DNA from: a virus | Virus record (IMG/VR): IMGVR_UViG_3300035698_019976 | Span: 1-51,178 of that record | Length of the DNA stretch: 51,178 bases | Reading direction: 5' to 3' (one strand) | In this document: in pieces, positions 40,719 to 47,250 of the stretch | Numbering within the stretch: position 1 is the stretch's first letter | Layout: every line of letters starts with the position of its first letter | Translations under genes and position numbers: made by a program | The notes under the pieces: model-generated | Database searches by the model: none | What the model was told of the DNA's origin: nothing | The model's input: only the letters and a program-made list of their open reading frames with translations

Positions 40719-41134
40719 GCGAGCGCGCCATGTCGCACCGATTGATGAAGGCCTTAAAGTCCGTTGGCCACGCAAGCCGGATTGAGAACTTGGTGGCGAG
40801 CGGGATGCCCGACGTCAGCTATTGCGTCGCGGGGCGAGAGGGGTTCATTGAGAACAAATGGGTAGGACGGTGGCCCCTCCATCCGTCCACGATCGTGCGC
40901 CTTCCCCACTACACCGCCCATCAACGTCTCTGGCATCGGGAACGGGCGCGCGCCGGAGGAACGGTTTGGGTATTGGTGGGGGTGGGGAATCCGATGCGCG
41001 ACTATCTGTTGCTGGAGGGGTGGATGGCGGCAGACTATCTCGGCCTCACGACCAAAGCGGCCCTGCTGGAGAGGGCGGCGTGGGCCTCTTTCGGGAAGGG
41101 ATTCCCGTGGGATCTGCTCCGGGAGAGCCTCTGA
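40715..41134 (+). CDS. VRR-NUC-like PD-(D/E)xK nuclease
   Basis: A 139-residue protein matching small phage nucleases of the VRR-NUC/PD-(D/E)xK type. Key positions are RIENLVASGMPDVSYCVAGR (catalytic Asp in GxPD) and GFIENKWV (ExK), followed by LPHYTAHQRLWHRERARAGG and the beta strand TVWVLVGVGN. Such nucleases often cut flaps or branched DNA. It follows the polymerase with an ATGA overlap. The end of the gene runs into promoter module 2. Confidence 0.82.
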   Translation: MSERAMSHRLMKALKSVGHASRIENLVASGMPDVSYCVAGREGFIENKWVGRWPLHPSTIVRLPHYTAHQRLWHRERARAGGTVWVLVGVGNPMRDYLLLEGWMAADYLGLTTKAALLERAAWASFGKGFPWDLLRESL

Positions 41135-41252
41135 GGAAAAAGATTTTCACCCAGCGGCCTTTACTTTTCAAGATCACTGGACGATATTCTTAAGTGTGAG
41201 GGGCGCAACCAGCGGCCCCGCCCTAGACCTCTGACGGAGATTCCGACCATGA
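41135..41252 (+). repeat. Promoter module copy 2 of 3
   Basis: The second copy of the module begins one base after the nuclease gene and ends in the ATG of the gene at 41249. It shares the GGAAAAAGATTTTCACCCA start, the promoter core, TTAAGTGTG, CAACCAGCGG, CTAGACCTCT and the exact GACGGAGATTCCGACCATG end with the other copies. It differs by scattered substitutions and small length changes. Confidence 0.9.
41160..41188 (+). promoter_or_regulatory. Predicted promoter P2 (TTTACT-17-GATATT)
   Basis: TTTACT (41160-41165), 17 bases, GATATT (41183-41188). It belongs to module 2 and drives the 115-residue gene at 41249 and probably the two genes after it. Boxes and spacing match P1 and P3. Confidence 0.65.
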
Positions 41253-41596
41253 CTATTTATTCCGATATGTTCGCTACGCAAACTGACTTTTTGGCCGACA
41301 TGCTGGCCCAGCCGACCTACCTTGGCGTGCTGGCCCGGAGCCTGAACGGAACGCCAATGCCGAGAGAGCTGTGTCTGGATCGTGCGTCGCATACGGAGAT
41401 TGCGTTTCAGGTGCTGATGGTAATCCGGAGCGCCGATTGGGTAGGGATGACGTTTGGCGAGTTGAAGGATGTATGGGGCATGACGTATGGCTCCGGCGCG
41501 CTGCTGTCGTATCTGATCGTGCTGGCGACGATGGGCGCGCTGGAACACGACGGGACCACGACGGACTTTGCTGATGATACGTTCTGGGTGGCCTGA
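41249..41596 (+). CDS. Hypothetical protein, possible winged helix
   Basis: A 115-residue protein behind promoter module 2, with a GGAG ribosome site. The second half (EIAFQVLMVIRSADWVGMTF, then VWGMTYGSGALLSYLIVLAT and MGALEHDGTTTDF) reads like a winged-helix domain: two helices, a recognition-like helix and a beta hairpin. The N-terminal part is helical. It could be a small DNA-binding regulator; no direct family match is recognised. Confidence 0.65.
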   Translation: MTIYSDMFATQTDFLADMLAQPTYLGVLARSLNGTPMPRELCLDRASHTEIAFQVLMVIRSADWVGMTFGELKDVWGMTYGSGALLSYLIVLATMGALEHDGTTTDFADDTFWVA

Positions 41597-41599
41597 GCC

Positions 41600-41881
41600 A
41601 TGTTTCAAATCCTCTGGAATCATCGCACCTGTGGCCGCTGCGGCGGCACCGGCACGTATCGTGTCGCCATTATGACCGAAGCCACCGGCGGTAGCAGTGG
41701 GCGCGTGTGCTACGGCTGCCAGGGAGCAGGCATCATTATCTCTGAGGTCACGCGGCGCAATCGGGCAGCCTTTCAGGCGTGGGCCGCGAAGGAACGGGCC
41801 ACCGTCGCCCAAGAGCTGGCCGCCCTCCGGGCAGGAACGTTTGGCCGTGCCTTTAAGCTCATCTTCCCAACGGAGTCCTAG
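41600..41881 (+). CDS. DnaJ-type zinc finger protein
   Basis: A 93-residue protein with two CxxCxGxG-like motifs: CGRCGGTGTYRV (about 11-22) and CYGCQGAGIIIS (about 37-48). This is the cysteine-rich zinc-binding repeat of DnaJ-type proteins. A helical charged C terminus (AWAAKERATVAQELAALRAG) follows. Phages often encode such single-repeat proteins of unknown role, possibly in DNA or protein binding. It is followed three bases later by an HNH nuclease gene. Confidence 0.75.
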   Translation: MFQILWNHRTCGRCGGTGTYRVAIMTEATGGSSGRVCYGCQGAGIIISEVTRRNRAAFQAWAAKERATVAQELAALRAGTFGRAFKLIFPTES

Positions 41882-41884
41882 ACC

Positions 41885-42244
41885 ATGCCGAAGAACGGAC
41901 GCGGCGGGAACCTCCACGGCATGAACTGGATCCGGGGAGCCAAGCGGCTGGCCATCTACTTGCGGGATGGCTTTCTGTGCGGCTACTGCGGCTGCGATCT
42001 TCACCGGGCCAAAGAGGGCCAGTGCTCGCTCGATCACCTGACGCCCCGCTCCGCAGGCGGATCGAATGATGCGAGCAACCTTATCACGGCCTGCCTCTCG
42101 TGTAACGTCGCCCGCAGTACCACCCCATGGCATCGCTACGCCACCGGTGGCGCACGGGATCGGATCCGCCGTCAGCGCCGGTTAAAGATTGACCTTGCGT
42201 CGGCAAAATCTATCATGGCGTCGCGAGGGATCTTCCAGCGCTGA
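41885..42244 (+). CDS. HNH endonuclease
   Basis: A 119-residue HNH nuclease. The zinc-binding CGYCGCDL is at about 32-39, the catalytic SLDHLTPRSAGGSNDASNL at about 48-66 and the second CLSCN at about 71. It begins with a basic segment typical of phage HNH proteins (NWIRGAKRLAIYLRDG). In head operons such enzymes assist packaging; here in the early arm it may act on host or replicating DNA, or be a homing-type nuclease. Its TGA stop is part of the dyad that opens promoter module 3. Confidence 0.88.
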   Translation: MPKNGRGGNLHGMNWIRGAKRLAIYLRDGFLCGYCGCDLHRAKEGQCSLDHLTPRSAGGSNDASNLITACLSCNVARSTTPWHRYATGGARDRIRRQRRLKIDLASAKSIMASRGIFQR

Positions 42245-42357
42245 AAAAGATTTTCACCCAGTGCCCTTTACTTTTCAGGACTACTGGACGATATTCTTAA
42301 GTGTGCGGGGCGCGACCGGCGAACCCACTAGACCTCTGACGGAGATTCCGACCATGA
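42242..42357 (+). repeat. Promoter module copy 3 of 3
   Basis: The third copy of the module starts inside the stop of the HNH gene. Its opening TGAAAAAGATTTTCA (42242-42256) is a perfect dyad (TGAAAA-AGA-TTTTCA), conserved in part in the other two copies. It ends at the ATG at 42354. Copies 2 and 3 lie only 1.1 kb apart and flank the 115-residue, DnaJ-type and HNH genes. Confidence 0.9.
42267..42295 (+). promoter_or_regulatory. Predicted promoter P3 (TTTACT-17-GATATT)
   Basis: TTTACT (42267-42272), 17 bases, GATATT (42290-42295), inside module 3. It would drive the genes from 42354, ending at the hairpin at 44283 after the DUF932 gene. Confidence 0.65.
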
Positions 42358-42971
42358 CCAACCACTACGCCTCCCCCGTTGCCTCCTCGCTCTTCCGTGG
42401 CCAAGCGGTGCAGATTTTTTCCTCCAACTTCCCCATCGGCGCACGCGGCACCCTGAAGAAGCTCCGGAAGGCGAACGGAACTGTGGAGGGCCATCTGGCA
42501 GAGGTGCTGATGGAGAATGACGAGCTGCACACCTTTCACGCGAAGCAGGTGATGGCGGAAGAGTCGGTGACGGAGGTAATCCTTGCCCATGCGGCAGGCC
42601 TGCAGGAAGCCAAGGCGCGCTTGGTGGAAGAGTCGATGCTGCGCGTTGCGGCGCTGAAGCGGGAGAGCTACTTGGAGACGAAGGCCGAAGCGCAGCAGAT
42701 GGTGATGGTGCGCGAAGATCACTCAGACCGCTACCGGATGGAGCGCCAGACGGAGCTGGTCTGGGGCGTGCGCTCCCCCGCTGGCCACGTGAGCAGCCGC
42801 GTGAGCGTGAGCGCGCGGGAACGGTATGACCTGCCGGATGTCACGGTGAACTGGAGCGCGCTGGGCATGGTAACGCCGGAGGAGGCGATGAAGTTTGCGG
42901 TGGCCCTGATGGAAGCTGCGTCGGAAGCCCTGACCCTGCGTACCGCGATGGAGCGCGACCTCAATGTCTGA
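42354..42971 (+). CDS. Hypothetical charged helical protein
   Basis: A 205-residue protein behind promoter module 3, with a GGAG site before ATG 42354. Residues 10-60 form a beta-rich SH3/KOW-like segment (LFRGQAVQIFSSNFPIGARG; VLMENDELHTFHAKQVM). Residues 70-130 are a charged helix (KARLVEESMLRVAALKRESY). The C-terminal third (VTVNWSALGMVTPEEAMKFA) is mixed. The last part of the name-like ATG run leads into the next small gene by 8-base overlap. No function is recognised; its context is the DUF932 operon. Confidence 0.7.
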   Translation: MTNHYASPVASSLFRGQAVQIFSSNFPIGARGTLKKLRKANGTVEGHLAEVLMENDELHTFHAKQVMAEESVTEVILAHAAGLQEAKARLVEESMLRVAALKRESYLETKAEAQQMVMVREDHSDRYRMERQTELVWGVRSPAGHVSSRVSVSARERYDLPDVTVNWSALGMVTPEEAMKFAVALMEAASEALTLRTAMERDLNV

Positions 42972-43206
42972 GACGCTGTATAGCCAGCGGTTGGAGCGTC
43001 TCAAGACGCTCACCGCGATGCTCCGCCTGACGGATGCGTTAGTGGAGGCCTTTGAGTCGGTGGGGGAACGGAAGGCCGCAGGAGCGGTGCGTTGGGGGGT
43101 GATGTTGGAACGGCAGGAAGCGCGTATGCTCGCGCTGCAGTTAGGAACGCTGAAGGGGGCCACGCTGGCCCAAATCACTGCCTTGGGAGGACGGAACCAT
43201 GCGTAA
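42964..43206 (+). CDS. Small helical hypothetical protein
   Basis: An 80-residue, almost fully helical and basic protein (LERLKTLTAMLRLTDALVEA; AVRWGVMLERQEARMLALQL). It overlaps both neighbours by 8 bases, so it is translated as part of the operon with the DUF932 gene. It may be a small DNA-binding or adaptor protein; nothing more can be said. Confidence 0.65.
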   Translation: MSETLYSQRLERLKTLTAMLRLTDALVEAFESVGERKAAGAVRWGVMLERQEARMLALQLGTLKGATLAQITALGGRNHA

Positions 43207-44275
43207 CGTACACACCGCCGGAAACGATCAGTGGATCAAGCGCCCTGCTGATGAACGCTTTAACTCATTGGAGGCGCTTCATGCCGCCACGACCCACCAT
43301 AAGGCCGTCGCCGTAGAAGCGGTAAACGTGGACCTGTCGCGTCTCCGGGTTGAGCTGCGGGGGACGGATCCCGTGCTGATCGGGGAGAGTGGGAAGGAAG
43401 CCCGATTCACCCATCACGGCTTCAAGCAACTCGCAGCGCGCGTCGGCGCACCGGCAGCGTATCTGCGCACGCTACCGGGAGAGCTGATGGTGGCCAATAT
43501 GAACTCCGGCCTATCGCGTGCGAGTGCGCCGGATGATGCGCTGCTGTTTGCGAAGAATGGCGAGCTGCGTCTGCGGGCAGCCTTCTCCTCTTCCTATCGT
43601 CGGATCTGGAATGCCGATATCACGAGTCGCCTCTTGGCGATGACGGCGATGGCCCCCGAGTGGCAACCGGCCCCTCCGGCGTTTGATGGCTCGCGGGGGC
43701 TGTATGCGAGCGATGAGGACATGTTTGCGTTCCTTGTCGATAATGACCGGCGCATATTTGAGTCCGGGCCCGAAGGGGGCCTGTCGCGCGGCTTCATGAT
43801 CAGTAACTCGGAAGTGGGCACGGGGGCCTTTACCATTACCACGTTCTTCTATGAGTTTGTGTGCGGCAACCATCGCGTCTGGGGCGCTTCGGGCCAGAAG
43901 GAGTTACGCGTGCGCCATGTGGGGGCTGCCGATGAACGGGCCTTTGATGAGCTGTCGGTAGAACTCCTTCAGTATGCGGAGGGAAGCGCAAAGGAGGATG
44001 AGGCGCGCATCGAGCGTGCTCACCTGAAGGTGTTGGGCGGAACAAAGGATGAAGTGCTGGACATGATCTTCGGCCTTCGCATCAACGGCCTCCCCCGCAA
44101 GACGATTGAGGCGTCTTATGCGCTGGCAGAATCGCATGAGTCGTGGTACGGGAACCCGCGCAGCGTGTGGGGGTTGACGGGAGGGATGACCCAGTTGGCG
44201 CGCGATCTTCCCAATGCGAGTGATCGGTGGGCATTGGAGCGCGCGTCGAGTAAGGTGCTCGCGCTCGCTGTATAA
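43199..44275 (+). CDS. DUF932 (phage/plasmid-like) protein
   Basis: A 358-residue protein of the DUF932 family (phage/plasmid-like protein, TIGR03299 type). Visible features are LIGESGKEARFTHHGFKQLA near residue 60, LRAAFSSSYRRIWNADITSR near 125, SRGFMISNSEVGTGAFTITT near 200 followed by FFYEFVCGNHRVWG, and a helical C terminus (DRWALERASSKVLALAV). The family is widespread on phages and plasmids; its role is not established, and ssDNA or replication related functions have been suggested. The gene is followed by a hairpin. Confidence 0.85.
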   Translation: MRNVHTAGNDQWIKRPADERFNSLEALHAATTHHKAVAVEAVNVDLSRLRVELRGTDPVLIGESGKEARFTHHGFKQLAARVGAPAAYLRTLPGELMVANMNSGLSRASAPDDALLFAKNGELRLRAAFSSSYRRIWNADITSRLLAMTAMAPEWQPAPPAFDGSRGLYASDEDMFAFLVDNDRRIFESGPEGGLSRGFMISNSEVGTGAFTITTFFYEFVCGNHRVWGASGQKELRVRHVGAADERAFDELSVELLQYAEGSAKEDEARIERAHLKVLGGTKDEVLDMIFGLRINGLPRKTIEASYALAESHESWYGNPRSVWGLTGGMTQLARDLPNASDRWALERASSKVLALAV

Positions 44276-44282
44276 ATAAATC

Positions 44283-44318
44283 GGGGCCGCACGCGCGGTG
44301 CGGCCCCTCCCCTTCTCA
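44283..44318 (+). terminator. GC-rich hairpin, probable terminator
   Basis: GGGGCCGCAC (44283-44292), loop GCGCG, GTGCGGCCCC (44298-44307): a perfect 10-bp stem directly after the DUF932 stop. The following TCCCCTTCTC is pyrimidine-rich but lacks a real T-run, so termination may be partial. Confidence 0.65.
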
Positions 44319-44337
44319 CGCTGACCGGAGCCCCCTC

Positions 44338-44538
44338 ATGAGCATCAAGACCGAAGATCCCCTTGCCTATCACCGGCGCAAGGCGCGCCAGTCGGATCAC
44401 TTGGCGATGTGTGCGCGGAGTGACAACGATATGTCGGACTATCAGCGCCATGACGAAGCGTCCAAGTCCCACCGTCAGTATATCGACTGGATTATGATTG
44501 ATGGCCGCTGCCCGTGTCCGGCCCATACGCGTGCATAA
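44338..44538 (+). CDS. Small His/Asp-rich hypothetical protein
   Basis: A 66-residue, strongly polar protein (PLAYHRRKARQSDHLAMCAR; SDYQRHDEASKSHRQYID), probably helical, with a Cys pair at the end (RCPCPAH). Function unknown. A GGAG precedes the ATG at 44338 (ACCGGAGCCCCCTC). It is the first gene after the DUF932 hairpin, and its stop overlaps the likely GTG start of the next gene. Confidence 0.6.
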   Translation: MSIKTEDPLAYHRRKARQSDHLAMCARSDNDMSDYQRHDEASKSHRQYIDWIMIDGRCPCPAHTRA

Positions 44539-44698
44539 ATACCTCACGGGGGACCAAGTGCGCGAGGAATACACGCGCTGTGGCGGACGGTCTGTAGCCA
44601 TTCAATCGAACCGCGATGTGTGGGAGGGGGTTGTTGCCCACTCCCACCGCGTGCGTCTCGTCAAGGATAGTCACGATAGTACGGGAATCCGTTCATGA
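44531..44698 (+). CDS. Small hypothetical protein
   Basis: About 55 residues, from the GTG at 44531, which overlaps the previous stop by 8 bases; an ATG at 44501 in the same frame is the alternative. It reads HKYLTGDQVREEYTRCGGRS, then VWEGVVAHSHRVRLVKDSHD. The first part may be a short helix-turn-helix; no family is recognised. Its stop overlaps the next start as ATGA, which supports a translated gene. Confidence 0.5.
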   Translation: MHKYLTGDQVREEYTRCGGRSVAIQSNRDVWEGVVAHSHRVRLVKDSHDSTGIRS

Positions 44699-45093
44699 TC
44701 CGTCCCCTCCCCATTACCCACGGCGAAGTATGCTGGCTGGAGCGTCGCCGTGCCGGACAGACGGCAGAATGGTGGGCGATGAAGCACGGCCTGAGCATTG
44801 ATGAGGTCCGATTGCGCGAGCAGGATGAGCGCGACCTCCAGCTCAGTCCCGCCCAGCTGGTCCTGACGGAGCATATGGTGCTCCGTCCCGGAGAGTTTGC
44901 CGCGCTCGCGCGTCGCCGTCACGGAGCGACGATGAGCGTGTTGGGCCGTCAGTATGGCGTCAGTCGGATGACGGTATGGAAAATGGAACACGACATTACC
45001 TCCACCGCCCACCAGCTCGCTCATTGGTGGGCGCGACGCCTGCCCATGACCAAGGAAGGGGCGCGCGTCGTGACGGTGGGCTTGATCCTATGA
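44695..45093 (+). CDS. Tandem helix-turn-helix regulator-like protein
   Basis: A 132-residue basic protein with two similar HTH-like halves. The first contains WLERRRAGQTAEWWAMKHGL followed by SIDEVRLREQDER. The second contains ALARRRHGATMSVLGRQYGV followed by SRMTVWKMEHD. Each half begins with GE and an Arg-rich helix, so the gene may have arisen by internal duplication. Two HTH units in one chain suggest binding to a dyad operator, and it is the best candidate regulator in the early arm. It is coupled by ATGA to its neighbour upstream. Confidence 0.65.
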   Translation: MIRPLPITHGEVCWLERRRAGQTAEWWAMKHGLSIDEVRLREQDERDLQLSPAQLVLTEHMVLRPGEFAALARRRHGATMSVLGRQYGVSRMTVWKMEHDITSTAHQLAHWWARRLPMTKEGARVVTVGLIL

Positions 45094-45263
45094 CGGGGGA
45101 TCTGGCCTATTGTCGATTTAAGATTGGCGGCACGGGCATTTGTAAAGCGCGCTTGTGTATGGAGACGGATGGGGCAGGACGCGTTCGGTTGTGGTGTCCG
45201 GCCTGCGCGCGCCGTCGCGCCGGATATTGCGTGCGCTGCCCGATGCCGCTCCCCAATCCGTAG
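45090..45263 (+). CDS. Cys-rich zinc-ribbon protein, N-terminal half before in-frame TAG
   Basis: A 57-residue frame with many cysteines: YCRFKIGGTGICKARLC, then WCPACARRR and YCVRCPMPLPNP. It ends with an amber codon at 45261-45263. The same frame continues without another stop to 45479 and begins ARYCRTCSAS, whose CxxC would complete a ribbon with CVRC. So the two halves look like one protein of about 129 residues interrupted by TAG. Either the short form is functional, or the codon is read through or suppressed, or the gene is broken. Confidence 0.65.
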   Translation: MTGDLAYCRFKIGGTGICKARLCMETDGAGRVRLWCPACARRRAGYCVRCPMPLPNP

Positions 45264-45479
45264 GCACGCTATTGTCGCACGTGTTCGGCTTCCGTGCGTG
45301 AGGCGAAGGCTGCGGCACGCGCGCCGGATTACTTCCGCGAGCGGAGCGCCAACGCCTACGTCCACCAACGCAAAGATCCCGTATGGGTCGCCCGTCAGCG
45401 TGCCTACAATCGCGCCTACTACATGCGCAAGAAGGTGCGCGACATTCTTGCAACACGCATTCCCCCTTCACCGGAGTAG
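45264..45479 (+). pseudogene. C-terminal half of the zinc-ribbon protein, after in-frame TAG
   Basis: This frame follows the amber codon at 45261-45263. It opens with a CRTC pair and continues as a basic, Tyr/Arg-rich helical segment (APDYFRERSANAYVHQRKDP; RAYNRAYYMRKKVRDILATR), a build common in small phage zinc-ribbon proteins. A GTG at 45294 could start it independently as a 61-residue protein, but this would leave the CxxC pair outside. I label it pseudogene for lack of a clear start; suppression of the amber codon is the alternative. Confidence 0.5.
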
Positions 45480-45532
45480 GACGGAGGAGTGAATCAAGGA
45501 AGGTGCCCATCTTCTTCTCACGGAGACACCCA

Positions 45533-45829
45533 ATGACTGAAGGTACAAAAGCGCCCATGACATGGTGGCGGATCGACAAGCACACCCTCACGATCACGCC
45601 GGTATCGGTCGGGAAAGAAACGGAGCACAGCGACCGCAGGAATCATCGCTGTTCAAAGTTGACGACTTATGAGGCCTACTACCGCACCTACACCGAAGCG
45701 CGCACGACGCTGATTGAACGCGAGTCGGACAAGGTAGATAGACTTTCACAACAGCTGGCGAATGCACGCACTAGTTATGCCGCCGTGTTATGCCTTGATG
45801 AATCTCCACCGGAGACGCCCGATGTATAG
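45533..45829 (+). CDS. Hypothetical protein with coiled-coil end
   Basis: A 98-residue protein with a clear GGAG ribosome site before ATG 45533; the open frame upstream is antisense-like and not used. The N-terminal half is beta-rich (WWRIDKHTLTITPVSVGKET). The C-terminal half is a coiled coil (ARTTLIERESDKVDRLSQQL) with an acidic tip. It resembles small host-takeover proteins in shape only. Its stop overlaps the next start by 8 bases. Confidence 0.65.
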   Translation: MTEGTKAPMTWWRIDKHTLTITPVSVGKETEHSDRRNHRCSKLTTYEAYYRTYTEARTTLIERESDKVDRLSQQLANARTSYAAVLCLDESPPETPDV

Positions 45830-46364
45830 TGACCGACTCGATGCCCATATCACCCCCGATCAAGAAGCCATCGTGCTCCTCGCCCACGCCCTCTGCCTCA
45901 GCGAGCGGAAGCGGAGCGTGTGGCAGAAAACGGCAGAGATGGAAGGCGAGCGCGCGGATCACAACACGCGCAAGTTCAGCGAGACGGGAACCCCCCTAGA
46001 GGGCGAGGAGGCATGGAAGGCCCGTATCCTAGAGTTGGAGGCACAGCTTAACGCGCGACCAGCCCTGACGCGGGAGCCGGAGAGCGAGCCATTGCAGAAT
46101 ATGCGCCAGTGGGCACGGGACACCAATGCGACGCGTGCCTATGTCGGCACCAAGACGCTTCGCGAGATGTTCGCCCTGATTGATGCGCCCCTCACGCTAC
46201 GCGAACATGTAGAGGCGCTGGTGGGGATGGGCGCAGTGGAGCAGACATGGCATGGGGTGAAAGCATTCCTGACCGACACCGGTGTGTCGATAACGGAGGA
46301 GGAGGAACGGCAAACGGTTCACCAAACGCTCCTCCTCATCCTCCCTGCCCCCTCACTCCCCTAG
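45822..46364 (+). CDS. Hypothetical protein, last gene of the early arm
   Basis: A 180-residue protein from ATG 45822, preceded by GGAGA. The first 100 residues are charged and helical, with coiled-coil character (EEAWKARILELEAQLNARPA). The second part (TKTLREMFALIDAPLTLREH) looks like a small helical domain, and the end is hydrophobic (TVHQTLLLILPAPSLP). Function unknown. Its 3' end overlaps the 3' end of the convergent endolysin gene by 12 bases, so the two arms meet here with no spacer and no visible terminator. Confidence 0.65.
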   Translation: MYSDRLDAHITPDQEAIVLLAHALCLSERKRSVWQKTAEMEGERADHNTRKFSETGTPLEGEEAWKARILELEAQLNARPALTREPESEPLQNMRQWARDTNATRAYVGTKTLREMFALIDAPLTLREHVEALVGMGAVEQTWHGVKAFLTDTGVSITEEEERQTVHQTLLLILPAPSLP

Positions 46365-46856
46365 CCACCAATACGCATAGACGTAGGCAGCGCCCCGCTT
46401 CCGGGCACGACTAGAGGTGACGAGACGCTCAAACACCCCCCATCCTTCCCGCGTTGGGGGGTGAGAGGGATCGGACGCATTGCCCTCAATCGTCCCAAAG
46501 GTCAGCGGCGTGATGCCTTCCGTGACAAAGCCCACATGGATCGCATCATGCTTCGCCCGCAAGAGGAAGAACAGCGCGCCGGGAGCCGGATCGTCTCGCA
46601 GCATGCCTTTCGCGCGCGCCTCTTCCAACATCAGATCACAGCTGGCCGTGTACTTGAGGGGCGGCTTATTGTCGTGCCACAGGCCAAGAATGAACCCCGT
46701 AAAGCACGCACACCACGGCTGGCCCGGCACGGTGCCCCCGATGCGTTGGATGCCCTCTACCCAACGGCCAAGATTTTTATTGCCCGGTGCTTCTCGCACG
46801 AACAGAAACTGACGCGCGCGTGCCAAGACCATCGCTGCTGCTCTATTCTCCGTCAT
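46353..46856 (-). CDS. Endolysin, CHAP cysteine peptidase/amidase
   Basis: A 167-residue CHAP-domain enzyme that cuts peptidoglycan at lysis. The catalytic Cys lies in PGQPWCACFTGFILGLW (Cys49 or Cys51), the His in AKHDAIHVGFVTEGI and the Asn/Glu in FGTIEGNAS. The start ATG 46856 overlaps the holin-like gene by 14 bases; the longer frame to 46895 lacks support. There is no signal peptide, so it needs a holin. There is no separate wall-binding domain. It is the last gene of the late arm. Confidence 0.85.
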   Translation of the reverse strand: MTENRAAAMVLARARQFLFVREAPGNKNLGRWVEGIQRIGGTVPGQPWCACFTGFILGLWHDNKPPLKYTASCDLMLEEARAKGMLRDDPAPGALFFLLRAKHDAIHVGFVTEGITPLTFGTIEGNASDPSHPPTREGWGVFERLVTSSRARKRGAAYVYAYWWLGE

Positions 46857-47250
46857 TATACGGAGCCGGAACGTGTCCAGAGGGCTGTATCCCAAGGTCC
46901 ACCTCTCGTGCGGGAGCGGGACGCTTGATGGCGTCGATGATGCTTTCGATTGATCCGCTGACGTTGAGGCTATCGGCCTGATTGCTTATGTCTTGGCGCG
47001 ATCCGGCAGCCCCAAGATACCCCTTCAGCCCAAAGCCTGCCCCCAGCACCCCAAACCCAAACGCCCAGACAGAGGCCGGGGGAATCATTTGCAAATAAAA
47101 GAGACTCCCCGCCACCGTCCCCACAAATACCCAAAGGGCCGTGAAGGTGACCATCTTGTTAAAGCTGAGTTCCCCGGTTCCGTTGCCAAAGCCCGTGTAC
47201 TCAATCCACGCCTTAGGCAGACTCTCTATCTGGATAGGACTCGATGTCAT
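46843..47250 (-). CDS. Holin-like membrane protein
   Basis: A 135-residue membrane protein next to the endolysin. Two TM helices are visible, MVTFTALWVFVGTVAGSLFY (about 33-52) and SVWAFGFGVLGAGFGLKGYL (about 60-79), followed by a polar C-terminal tail (GSIESIIDAIKRPAPAREVD). Size, topology and place beside the endolysin fit a class II-like holin. It overlaps the PAS-domain gene upstream by 38 bases and the endolysin gene downstream. An alternative is a non-holin membrane anchor protein. Confidence 0.65.
   Translation of the reverse strand: MTSSPIQIESLPKAWIEYTGFGNGTGELSFNKMVTFTALWVFVGTVAGSLFYLQMIPPASVWAFGFGVLGAGFGLKGYLGAAGSRQDISNQADSLNVSGSIESIIDAIKRPAPAREVDLGIQPSGHVPAPYNDGE

Noticed and set aside
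41885-42244. HNH gene as a mobile homing element bringing promoter modules 2 and 3
   Set aside because: Modules 2 and 3 do flank a three-gene block containing HNH, but module 1 lies 8 kb away without an HNH gene and no target-site duplication is seen; promoter duplication explains the data with fewer steps.
45261-45263. Genome-wide reassignment of TAG or TGA
   Set aside because: TAG, TGA and TAA all end many intact genes here, often overlapping the next start, so a changed code is unlikely; the two interrupted frames are local.
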